Origin: an uncultured Alphaproteobacteria bacterium
GTDB taxonomy: Bacteria > Pseudomonadota > Alphaproteobacteria > Rickettsiales > UBA1997
Assembly: GCA_903858915.1 (NCBI GenBank)
Contig: CAIOKL010000283.1
Span: 1 to 10,822 of the forward strand
Direction of reading: 5' to 3'
Length of the DNA: 10,822 nucleotides
Shown: in pieces, positions 1-7,019 of the stretch
Numbering within the stretch: the stretch's first letter is position 1
How the letters are laid out: each line of letters starts with the position of its first letter
Made by a program: the position numbers and the translations under genes
The notes under the pieces: generated by a model
What the model was told of the DNA's origin: nothing
The model's input: only the letters and a program-made list of their open reading frames with translations
The model's database searches: none

Positions 1-318
1 AAAAAAGTGGCGTCGATTAGGAGATTTATCGGTCGATTCAAATCTTGCAAAGCCTCTTCTAATAAGCCTTCGGACATGTCGAACTTATCAAATTCTTTGT
101 TTAACTTCGGATATGAAACATCTAAATCATCGCAAATTTCTGCTAGCGTTCTTCTGCCAAGAAGCCAGTCTTTGTAAGCTTTGGAGTAGTTTATTCTTTT
201 ACCTCTTTTTTCTACCCATTGATAAAAACACGAGCTACATCTAAAGCGATTTTTTCCTCTTAATTTTCCATTTTTTTTGACTGAAAATTTACCACATTTT
301 AAGCATTTTTTTTATCAT
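1..318 (-). CDS. IS256-type transposase (Zn-binding variant), N-terminal part, frame broken at A8
   Basis: The minus strand encodes about 105 residues before running off the window. Counting from a restored ATG at 318-316, a Zn ribbon is visible (C5, C8, C27, C30 with KNGKLRGKNRFRC between), followed by a helical region with an HTH-like stretch (RRTLAEICDDLDVSY) and LLIDATFF, where D102 is the likely first catalytic Asp of the DDE transposase. This layout matches the IS256-family Zn-binding variant (IS1249-like) transposases. The body frame has no start codon: a TAA lies directly upstream (314-312) and the first in-frame ATG is codon 81. The ATG at 318 fits perfectly but is one base out, across eight A (306-313 on the opposite strand). 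Read literally it gives a 9-codon peptide ending at TAA. Either transcriptional slippage restores the frame, the copy is dead, or the base count is wrong. Family call about 0.8; integrity unknown. Confidence 0.75.
1..318 (-). mobile_element. Partial insertion sequence (IS256-like), one end inside the window
   Basis: The element is recognised only through its transposase. Its 3' part lies beyond position 1, and the end upstream of the transposase must fall somewhere between 318 and about 598. I could not identify a terminal inverted repeat or target duplication because the other end is missing. The 15-bp palindrome at 359-391 sits close enough to be either inside or just outside the element. 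Confidence 0.55.
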
Positions 319-358
319 TTTTTTTAGTAAAAAAATAACATCTTTTTATCTAAAAAAT

Positions 359-391
359 AATATATCTTATAAATTTTTTATAAGATATATT
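359..391. repeat. AT-only perfect palindrome (15-bp stem, 3-nt loop)
   Basis: The sequence from 359 to 373 is exactly complementary to 377-391, with TTT between. On the minus strand the stem is followed by a T-rich run, so it could act as a weak terminator for genes reading leftward, or as a cruciform or regulatory site in front of the transposase gene. It contains only two G-C pairs. Confidence 0.5.
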
Positions 392-449
392 TACGGAGCT
401 ATGTAAAATAAGTCTCGAGAGGCAAAAATAGCATCACATTTTTTTAATT

Positions 450-602
450 ATGCCCAATTCGATATTTAACGAATTCGTTTTTTATAATTTGGACGCGAAA
501 GTAAGCAAAGCGAAATTTATAAAAACTAAAAAATTGCAAGAGAATAAATTTTTGAAAAAAATTTATGAACGCCACTCCCCCTTAACCTCAGAACAAAACT
601 AA
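450..602 (+). CDS. Possible small hypothetical protein (50 aa)
   Basis: An ATG at 450 opens a 50-codon frame ending at TAA 600-602, four bases into the stop end of the convergent 335-aa gene. The predicted peptide begins MPNSIFNEFVFYNLDAKV and is Lys-rich, basic and soluble, with no membrane segment or motif I recognise. In DNA this AT-rich, stop-free runs of 50 codons are less common than in GC-rich DNA, which is the main argument for it. Against it: there is no ribosome binding site, and it overlaps the 544-566 hairpin. It could also be the remnant of a gene cut by the neighbouring insertion sequence. Confidence 0.25.
   Translation: MPNSIFNEFVFYNLDAKVSKAKFIKTKKLQENKFLKKIYERHSPLTSEQN
544..566 (-). 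terminator. AT-only hairpin downstream of the 335-aa gene
   Basis: A perfect 10-bp inverted repeat (ATAAATTTTT / AAAAATTTAT) with a 3-nt loop lies 33 bases past the stop codon of the minus-strand gene at 599-1606. The stem has no G-C pairs and the T-run after it on the minus strand is broken, so termination would be weak. Confidence 0.3.
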
Positions 603-1606
603 CGAATTTGTGAAGCATCGGATGCTGGAGTGGCTGATGCGCCTCGAATTTCCGTTTCTTGTTTTTTAAGAATTTTAAAAATAATTTGATCTCTTATATC
701 TCCACTTAATACATCTGTGGCGCGACCGGAAGAAGCCTTCTGATCGCTCATTTTATTCGGCAAAGCCAATTCTAAATTAGTCCTCGCTTTAATAGCATCC
801 ATAATATTTTCCGGAATTTCAATTGTTAAATCTAGTTTATTTCCATAAATTTGTAGAGCTTTTACAAAAATATCAAATTGTTTTAACAATTTATCATCTT
901 GATTCTCTGCAATTGATTTTTCAATTTGAGCGGAAAGAAATGTTAAAGAATTTGTTATCGATTCTTTATTTTGATCATTAAATTCAGCTAAATCAAATTT
1001 ATCAAAAATCTGTTTTGCCTTATCATGTAAATTTGGATTTATGAGCGATGAAATGGCGACATTTTTTAAAATAGTGTTCTTTTTTTCATCTTGCTCCGCA
1101 GTTAAATCAACTAAATCCTTTAATGCTTCAATCCCTTGTGGATTGTGCATTAACAATGATTGGAGAAGCACTAAATCATACGGTTTGCATTTTATTAATT
1201 TTGATTTCAAAAAATTGGGATCAATTATTAATTCATGAATTTCTTGAGGGTTTTGTGCTTTTTTTATTGCAAGATAGGAACAAATTTCTTCTTGTTTATC
1301 TTGCTTAGATATAGTTAAATTATTTCTCGGATTAATAAATTTTTCATAAGAATTTTTGCTTTGCAATCCTTCTTTTTGAGTAACACCTAGATTTTCATAA
1401 AAACTATTGAATTCCTCATGGTTTAATATTCTAACTAGAGTTGCATAATTGAACAATCTTTTTTCGGTTAAACCAGGTTTTTCAATTGAAGGTGGATCTA
1501 GAGTTAATTGATCTAAATTAATTCCTAATTCATCAACTGTATTTTTAACAATTATATTTGCATCATTTACGAGATCTTCATTTTGCCTTAAACTCAAAGT
1601 AATCAT
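599..1606 (-). CDS. Hypothetical helical protein, 335 aa
   Basis: I do not recognise this protein. It starts at an ATG (1606-1604) with no Shine-Dalgarno and ends TAG. It has no signal peptide and no membrane segment, and looks largely alpha-helical with amphipathic Leu/Ile/Lys-rich stretches (for example residues about 120-190 and 225-285). Two Pro-containing breaks are near residues 35-45, and the C-terminus is a flexible Ala/Ser/Thr-rich tail (RGASATPASDASQIR). There is no Cys cluster, nucleotide-binding loop or catalytic motif. It is followed by a hairpin and then the IS fragment, and is separated from radA by 129 bp, so it is probably its own transcription unit. In a genome with type IV secretion such an orphan could be a secreted effector or a fast-evolving lineage-specific protein, but nothing in the sequence proves that. 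The long open frame makes a real gene likely. Confidence 0.75.
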   Translation of the reverse strand: MITLSLRQNEDLVNDANIIVKNTVDELGINLDQLTLDPPSIEKPGLTEKRLFNYATLVRILNHEEFNSFYENLGVTQKEGLQSKNSYEKFINPRNNLTISKQDKQEEICSYLAIKKAQNPQEIHELIIDPNFLKSKLIKCKPYDLVLLQSLLMHNPQGIEALKDLVDLTAEQDEKKNTILKNVAISSLINPNLHDKAKQIFDKFDLAEFNDQNKESITNSLTFLSAQIEKSIAENQDDKLLKQFDIFVKALQIYGNKLDLTIEIPENIMDAIKARTNLELALPNKMSDQKASSGRATDVLSGDIRDQIIFKILKKQETEIRGASATPASDASQIR

Positions 1607-1735
1607 GTTTCTATTTAGTTAAAATTGGTAATATTTGTTATTTTTAGTAAAATAAAATTAACAATACTACCCTAGATTAACATTTAATAAATTTTGATTC
1701 GTATTTTTTGCTAATTTTTATTTTTTAACACCCAT

Positions 1736-3151
1736 CTATTTCTTCAAAAATTTTGCTAAATCGCGAATATGCGCAATGAAATGAAAATTTAAATCCGGCA
1801 AAGATTTTTTTAAATTAGCGAAGTGTTTATTTTTTTCATTAGCCTTTGGAATCAAGCAGTTCTTGAATCCAAGCTTATGAGCTTCTTTCAATCGCGCTTC
1901 CAAATTACCAACCATTCTAATTTCGCCCGTTAAGCCGATTTCGCCAATGGCAATGGTTGAAGACGGCAAAGCGATATCTCGCGCCGATGAAATTAAAGCG
2001 CAAGCCACCGCCAAATCCGCCGAAGTTTCAACTATTTTCAAGCCTCCGACGATGTTGAGATAAACTTCTTTATCGAATAAATTTAAGCCGAATCTAGAAT
2101 TCAAAACGGCGATAATCATCGCTAAACGATTTAAATCCCAACCAACCACCGCGCGTCTCGGCGTTGGAATAAATGATGGCGCAACCAAGGCTTGAACTTC
2201 CGCCAAAATTGGTCTAGTGCCTTCAATACCGGCGAAAACAGCGGTTCCGCTGGTATCGCGATCATAAGAAGCTAAAAATAATTCACTTGGATTTGAAACC
2301 TCGGATAATCCGATGTCATTCATTTCGAAAACCCCGATTTCATTGGCCGCCCCGAAGCGATTTTTCATCGCTCGCAAAATTCGAAAATGCAAATCTTTTT
2401 CGCCTTCAAAATAAAGAACGGTATCAACCATATGTTCTAGAACCTTCGGGCCAGCGATTTGCCCGTCTTTGGTAACATGGCTTACGATTAACAAAGTAAT
2501 GTTATTTTTCTTGGCAAAAATTGTTAATTCGCCCGCCGAAGCGCGCACTTGCGAAACCGTTCCCGGCGCTGATGAAAGCTCTTCGATGAACATCGTTTGT
2601 ATCGAATCTATAATGACAATAACTGGCGCTTTTTCATCTTTGATTGTGTTAATAATTTCGGCGACATTGGTAGTCGAGGCAAGTTTGATTGATTTCTCAT
2701 CACATCCAAGACGCTTGGCTCTAAGCCTTACTTGATCAACCGACTCTTCGCCCGAAATATAAATTATTGAGTTTTTTGATTTGGCCAAACTATCCGCCGT
2801 TTGTAATAATAAAGTTGATTTACCAATTCCCGGATCGCCACCAATTAAAACCACCGAGCCTTGAACCAAGCCACCTCCTAACACTCTGTCTAATTCATTA
2901 ATACCAGTTTTTACGCGCGGAAATTCTTGCGCCTCGCCGTTGAGACTAACTAAATTGGCTTTGCGGGCATTTTTAGTGCTTGAACCTTTTGTAATTTTAT
3001 CATCTTCGAGGCGTGAAAAATGCGAAGTGCCACCTTCGGCGAACTCTTCAACTAAGCTATTCCAAGCCCCACAATCCGTGCATTTTCCCGACCATTTAAA
3101 ATGAATTGCTCCGCAAGATTGACATGAATAAGCGCTTTTTTTGGAAGACAT
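1736..3151 (-). CDS. radA: DNA repair protein RadA
   Basis: RadA is a RecA-like ATPase and hexameric helicase that drives branch migration and processes recombination intermediates in double-strand break repair and transformation. All family landmarks are present in the 471-aa product (E. coli RadA is 460 aa). There is an N-terminal Zn finger (C10, C13, C24, C27), a Walker A loop GGDPGIGKST (about 104-113), a Walker B ending VIVIIDS (D182), and the RadA-specific KNRFG motif at 263-267. The C-terminal Lon-protease-like domain (about 290-471) contains GWDLNRLAMIIAVL and GEIGLTGEIR; in this family it is structural, not proteolytic. The start is the ATG at 3151-3149, which gives the expected short lead to the Zn finger. 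It is flanked by 94 bp and 129 bp gaps and has its own promoter candidate at 3187-3215, so it is probably monocistronic. The gene is full length with no missing key residue. Confidence 0.97.
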   Translation of the reverse strand: MSSKKSAYSCQSCGAIHFKWSGKCTDCGAWNSLVEEFAEGGTSHFSRLEDDKITKGSSTKNARKANLVSLNGEAQEFPRVKTGINELDRVLGGGLVQGSVVLIGGDPGIGKSTLLLQTADSLAKSKNSIIYISGEESVDQVRLRAKRLGCDEKSIKLASTTNVAEIINTIKDEKAPVIVIIDSIQTMFIEELSSAPGTVSQVRASAGELTIFAKKNNITLLIVSHVTKDGQIAGPKVLEHMVDTVLYFEGEKDLHFRILRAMKNRFGAANEIGVFEMNDIGLSEVSNPSELFLASYDRDTSGTAVFAGIEGTRPILAEVQALVAPSFIPTPRRAVVGWDLNRLAMIIAVLNSRFGLNLFDKEVYLNIVGGLKIVETSADLAVACALISSARDIALPSSTIAIGEIGLTGEIRMVGNLEARLKEAHKLGFKNCLIPKANEKNKHFANLKKSLPDLNFHFIAHIRDLAKFLKK

Positions 3152-3186
3152 TTTTGTTATTTTTTGGGTTTATAAAATATTTTTTA

Positions 3187-3215
3187 ATTTTATAAATCTA
3201 TAAAAAAACAAACAA
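3187..3215 (-). promoter_or_regulatory. Candidate sigma70 promoter of radA
   Basis: On the minus strand TTGTTT (3215-3210) is followed by a 17-nt spacer and TAAAAT (3192-3187), 36 bp upstream of the radA ATG. Matches to the consensus are 4/6 and 5/6 with optimal spacing. The AT-rich background makes chance matches common. Confidence 0.4.
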
Positions 3216-3220
3216 GGATA

Positions 3221-3245
3221 TTTAAAAATTATTTAAATTTTTAAA
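3221..3245 (-). terminator. AT-only hairpin abutting the virB10 stop codon
   Basis: A perfect 10-bp inverted repeat (TTTAAAAATT / AATTTTTAAA) with a 5-nt loop begins at the base after the virB10 stop codon. It separates virB10 from the radA promoter candidate. It has no G-C pairs, so its terminator strength is doubtful. Confidence 0.35.
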
Positions 3246-4738
3246 CTATTTTTTGCGCATATAAGGGACAACAATATCGCTGTTAACGATTACCGTCATT
3301 CTCGCGCCCTGAGGAATTCTAATCACCGGATTTAAATCAATGGTATTTTTGATAATGCCGGTGACGATGTCGATAATTGTTTTTGTAACATCATATAAAG
3401 CTTGATTACCGGCGTTTCCGTAAGTTGTTGTAGTTCCCTGAGAAGCATTAATAGTTGTTGAAGTTTGAGAGTTACCATTACCCATTATTTCTTGCGCAGC
3501 CGCAGTTCCCGCAACCGCTAAAACGCTAGTTAAAAGAGAATTTGCAACTAAAGAACTATAGCGATTATCGGTTTCGCCGGGAATGCCTGCGCGACCAAAT
3601 TGATCAGCGGCAGTTAAAGCAATATTTAAACTGATTCCGTCGGGTCTAAGTAGACGACTCCACGAAATATTAACACGACCTTGCCCTCTTTTAACCGCTG
3701 AAGAGTAGCTTCCGTAAAGCCTCGAGCCTTTGGGAATAAGCACTTCTTTACCCGCTTCGCCATAAACATCGCGAGTTATAATTCCGCGCACCGCGCCGGG
3801 AAATTCGGTGTTTATGGATGTCTCCAAAATTGCACTTAATAATTTACCTTGAGCTATAGTTCTTGAGCGATCTTCGATCATTCTTACTTCAACATTTTTC
3901 TCGGTTTTTTGAATTTGTTTAATGCCATCTTCCTTTAATGCAATAATATTTTTTTCTTGACCGACCCCAAGTGGCGGAGTCCCTCCCCCTCTATCAGAAA
4001 ACACTACAATCGGAGAATATCTCGGCTCAAAAACACTATCTTCAACTTTTTGATTCTCCTCTTGTTTTTCTTTGGCTTTTTTATCTTCCTCCTCTTTCTT
4101 TTTGGCATCATCAAGCATGTTTTGCTTCTCTTTAGCTTGAATTTCTTGTTGCTCTTTAAGCTTGAGTTCAAGTTCTTGAATTTTTTGATCGCGCGATTTT
4201 AATTCTTCAGAACTTGCAGTAACAATATTTTGATTCGATTTTTCAGAATCTGGGCTAGCATTTGGCAAAATTGGGTCAACCTCCTCCTCTTCTTCGGCGG
4301 GTTTTTCATCTTTTATTTTATTCATATCGATTAAGTCGGGAGTAATGTCTTTCGGCAGTTCTGGAATATCTGGAATTTCTGGCTTAGCTTGCTTTTCAAG
4401 CAAATCAACATTGCTTTTTTCTTTTTGATCGATATCGGATAAATCATAAATTGATTTATCTTCTTCTTTTTCTTTGGGTGCGACATTTTCTCCGGGAACA
4501 TTTTCGATAATATCCGGAACAACTTGCGGAACCTGCTCAAGGACCGTGTTATTGGCACTATCGCCACTAAAAAAATATAGTAACAAACGAAAACTAAAAT
4601 AACCGACGCCAAAATAATAAGCATAGTATTTTTCTTACTTGCTGATATTGACGGCGCATCATTCTTGACATCGACGGCTATATTCTCGTCTTCGTCATCG
4701 ATTTCTTGTTCTATTTGTTTTTGTGGCCTAGATCTCAT
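3246..4738 (-). CDS. virB10: Type IV secretion channel protein VirB10/TrbI, split by a -1 frameshift
   Basis: VirB10 spans both membranes of the type IV secretion apparatus, linking the inner-membrane ATPases to the outer-membrane pore. The N-terminal part is read from ATG 4738: an acidic cytoplasmic tail (residues 1-36) and one membrane helix (about 38-57, beginning NTMLIILASVILVF). That frame then runs into nonsense and stops at 4331. The rest is read one base back: a Pro/Glu/Lys-rich periplasmic stalk, a coiled coil (about 178-231 of the joined protein) and the TrbI beta-barrel domain, with GAVRGIITRDVYGEAGKEVL, an antenna-like hydrophobic segment and VIVNSDIVVPYMRKK at the end. The frames meet at seven T (4575-4569), containing T TTT TTA. 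The joined protein would be about 497 aa, close to family length. The second frame alone could only start at TTG 4586 and would lose the cytoplasmic tail and most of the membrane helix. A TATAAT lies at 4770-4765. No other virB genes are adjacent. Confidence 0.85.
4568..4576 (-). other. Possible slippage site in virB10 (T7; contains T TTT TTA)
   Basis: In the zero frame codons 55-57 read ATT TTT TTA, so the last T of codon 55 plus codons 56-57 form the canonical X XXY YYZ heptamer T TTT TTA. A -1 slip here leads straight into the frame AGT GGC GAT that encodes the rest of VirB10. Adding one T in the transcript would do the same. Only a small 4-bp hairpin (TGGC / GCCA) lies just downstream, and no upstream Shine-Dalgarno-like stimulator is visible. 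A miscounted base in the assembly would look identical. Confidence 0.45.
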
Positions 4739-4786
4739 TGTGAAAAATCAAATTTTCTTAGTAAATTATAATAAAATTTTATAAAA

Positions 4787-6970
4787 TCATATCATTTTTT
4801 GTTGATTGAAAAAATTAATTATTTCTTGAAACACTAAATTATTATTTTTTGCCGTAATAATAACATGTTTATCGAAATCCATTTCAACTAATTTCTTTTC
4901 TTTGGATTGAATTTTATCAAATATTAACTGCCCGCTAATCGGATTAACAACCGGATCATTTTTTGATTGAATAATCAAAGTTGGGCAAGTAATTTTATGA
5001 AGATTATCGTCGCACAAACTCATCAATTTTTCAAGTTCATAAACACCTTTTATATAATTGCGAGAGTAGTTTATGTGCGGATTTTCTGGATTGTCGTCAA
5101 CAAATTCCATGCGCCCTTTTTCAAGATTAAATTTTTCCAATAATTCATTCCACAAATTAATTCCGGGGATCATTTTTGATTTAATATCGCGCAATTTTAA
5201 TGCCGAATTAATCGAAATAACCGCCGAAACTTTGTTTGAAATAGCATTTTTTTGCGAAGCGCTGAGCAAGGCTAACAAGCCTCCGGTCGAAAATCCCACA
5301 ATAACAACTTTTGAACAAATATTGGATAAAGCGCAATAACCTCTTTGCAAAGATTCGTACCAATCAAACCAAGAATAATTTTTTAAATCAATTGGCGCGG
5401 TTCCATGACCCTTAAGGCGCACGCTGTAGGTTTTTATTCCGTAACCATTTAAAAATTTTGCCAAATCTTCAACTTCTTTTGGAGCTGATTTGTAACCATG
5501 CGCCAAAACCACTCCAAAATCTTGATTTTCCTTAGAATCTTTTATTTTATTATCTAAAAAAAGCGGTGAACCAATCGATTTATCTTTTGAAAAATTTTTA
5601 TCAAAATTTTGCGAATAATTTTGCTCAAAAATTTTCAAATCGGCTTCATATATATTTTTAAAAACCAAGTGCGCTAATTCATTTTTATCAATCGAAGAAA
5701 CTCTTTTTATAACACTGTTTGCGCTTTCTAACAGAGCGAATTCTCGAGAAATAACTTGCAGAGTATTTTCAATTCTAATTTGATGGAAATCGACTTTTTT
5801 ATTTAATAAATTTTTGAAAATTTCAATTTGATTTTCGGATATTTTTTTAATCAAATTTTGCTTTATTGCCAAATCGAAAACGCTATCAAATTCAAAGCAA
5901 TTTTCATCAGAAAAAATTTTAAAAATATTTTCTTCAAAAATCGACGGATTTAAGCGGTATTTTTTGGTTTTAGAAATCAAAATAACTGAGTAATAAATAA
6001 TTTGCTTGAGATGATTAATTTCAATTTTAGATTGAGACGAATGAATCAATGCCGATACAAAAATGTGATCGAAATTTATTTGAACATCGGAATAAATTTT
6101 TTCCATAAAATCGCTGGTTAAACGAGAGCGATAATATTTTAAAATAAAATTATTTTTGGTCTCACCTTTAATTATTGGAATTTTATTAATTACTCCGCGA
6201 GCTGAACGAACATAGTCCGCCAAATTAATTGGATCGCCAAAATTTAAGTTAATATCGGCATCAAGCAAAATATTACCTTCAATTTCAAGCTCTTCGACGA
6301 TTTGTTTCGGCAAATTTTTAATCAAACGAGTCGCTAGAGCTTTGATTTTGTTGTCTCCCGGACGAATTGGGTAATAAGTAATATTGACGGGAACAATTTG
6401 CGTTTGTAAATTTTTAAAAGAATCGTGATAAATTAGACCGTTATTTATTTTGTAATTATCAAGAGTTTGTTGATCGTTATTTTGATAAGCCTCAATGATT
6501 TCAGTGCGAAATAATTCAGATTTCAAAGCAAGAACCGAAGCGCCGGTTCTAACCGGCCCGACGCGGTGCGGAGTATAATTTATATACAAACCATCATATT
6601 TTATTTCCTTACTTTTGACCATGCTTCCTTCGGGATAAATCATCCAATCAAATGCCCCATTTACCAAATCTTCAACAATGATATTATCGCGATTAGGATC
6701 TTTGGTTGAAATCGTGCCAACTGACCTCAAAAACTTTCCAAAAGTGCCAAAAAATATTTTTGAATCAGCCAAACATCTTACATGTCGACCCGTAGCTTTA
6801 TTGATTAAATAAGGAACAAAAAAAGTTTCGGAACGAGTAAAATGGTTAGCAACAAACATCACGGGATTATTGGGAATTTTTTCAACTCCAGAGATTGTAA
6901 ACCTCGTTCCAAGAAGCTTTTCTAAAAGATTCATTGCAAATGAAGCGTAACGAAATGGTTGTGTATTCAT
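4787..6970 (-). CDS. Acyltransferase / alpha-beta hydrolase fusion protein
   Basis: The 727-aa product has two enzyme domains. Residues about 10-260 form a PlsC-like glycerolipid acyltransferase: an NHFTRSE block (H43, E48) equivalent to the NHX4D catalytic motif, and YPEGS (P113-G115) in the phosphate-binding position. Residues about 485-727 form an alpha/beta hydrolase of the carboxylesterase/monoglyceride-lipase type, with oxyanion HG (491-492), GHG (521-523), nucleophile GFSTGG (S561), acid D672 in NDPVV and H702 in FDKHVII. The triad is complete. The middle (about 280-480) is helical, Asn/Lys/Ile-rich and has no domain I recognise. There is no signal peptide, so it is probably cytoplasmic or membrane-associated. 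A role in remodelling membrane phospholipids (acylation paired with deacylation) is inference. Asp to Glu in HX4D is conservative but uncommon. The ATG at 6970 gives a sensible N-terminus 49 bp after purL, with a hairpin between. Confidence 0.85.
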   Translation of the reverse strand: MNTQPFRYASFAMNLLEKLLGTRFTISGVEKIPNNPVMFVANHFTRSETFFVPYLINKATGRHVRCLADSKIFFGTFGKFLRSVGTISTKDPNRDNIIVEDLVNGAFDWMIYPEGSMVKSKEIKYDGLYINYTPHRVGPVRTGASVLALKSELFRTEIIEAYQNNDQQTLDNYKINNGLIYHDSFKNLQTQIVPVNITYYPIRPGDNKIKALATRLIKNLPKQIVEELEIEGNILLDADINLNFGDPINLADYVRSARGVINKIPIIKGETKNNFILKYYRSRLTSDFMEKIYSDVQINFDHIFVSALIHSSQSKIEINHLKQIIYYSVILISKTKKYRLNPSIFEENIFKIFSDENCFEFDSVFDLAIKQNLIKKISENQIEIFKNLLNKKVDFHQIRIENTLQVISREFALLESANSVIKRVSSIDKNELAHLVFKNIYEADLKIFEQNYSQNFDKNFSKDKSIGSPLFLDNKIKDSKENQDFGVVLAHGYKSAPKEVEDLAKFLNGYGIKTYSVRLKGHGTAPIDLKNYSWFDWYESLQRGYCALSNICSKVVIVGFSTGGLLALLSASQKNAISNKVSAVISINSALKLRDIKSKMIPGINLWNELLEKFNLEKGRMEFVDDNPENPHINYSRNYIKGVYELEKLMSLCDDNLHKITCPTLIIQSKNDPVVNPISGQLIFDKIQSKEKKLVEMDFDKHVIITAKNNNLVFQEIINFFNQQKMI

Positions 6971-6983
6971 AAAAATTATTTAA

Positions 6984-7012
6984 TCTCAAAATTGAAAATT
7001 TTCAATTTGAGA
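6984..7012. terminator. Near-perfect hairpin between purL half and the fusion gene
   Basis: The arms 6984-6998 and 6999-7012 are complementary apart from one extra base, giving a 14-bp stem centred on an AAAATTTT palindrome. T-rich runs follow on both strands, so it could terminate in either direction. It starts 7 bp past the purL stop codon and ends 13 bp before the next start codon, so the hairpin fills most of the 49-bp gap. Confidence 0.5.
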
Positions 7013-7019
7013 GGATTTT

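Noticed and set aside
1041..1308. Overlapping plus-strand frames within the 335-aa gene
   Set aside because: Two overlapping short frames antisense to a longer, better open frame, with no motif or ribosome binding site.
2287..2735. Plus-strand open frames opposite radA (62 and 88 codons)
   Set aside because: They lie wholly antisense to a well-conserved RadA; their sequences show no domain and are by-products of its codon use.
3957..4202. Plus-strand frame rich in Phe and Leu opposite virB10
   Set aside because: It is the antisense image of the Lys/Glu-rich coiled-coil codons (AAA/GAA read as TTT/TTC), not a membrane protein.
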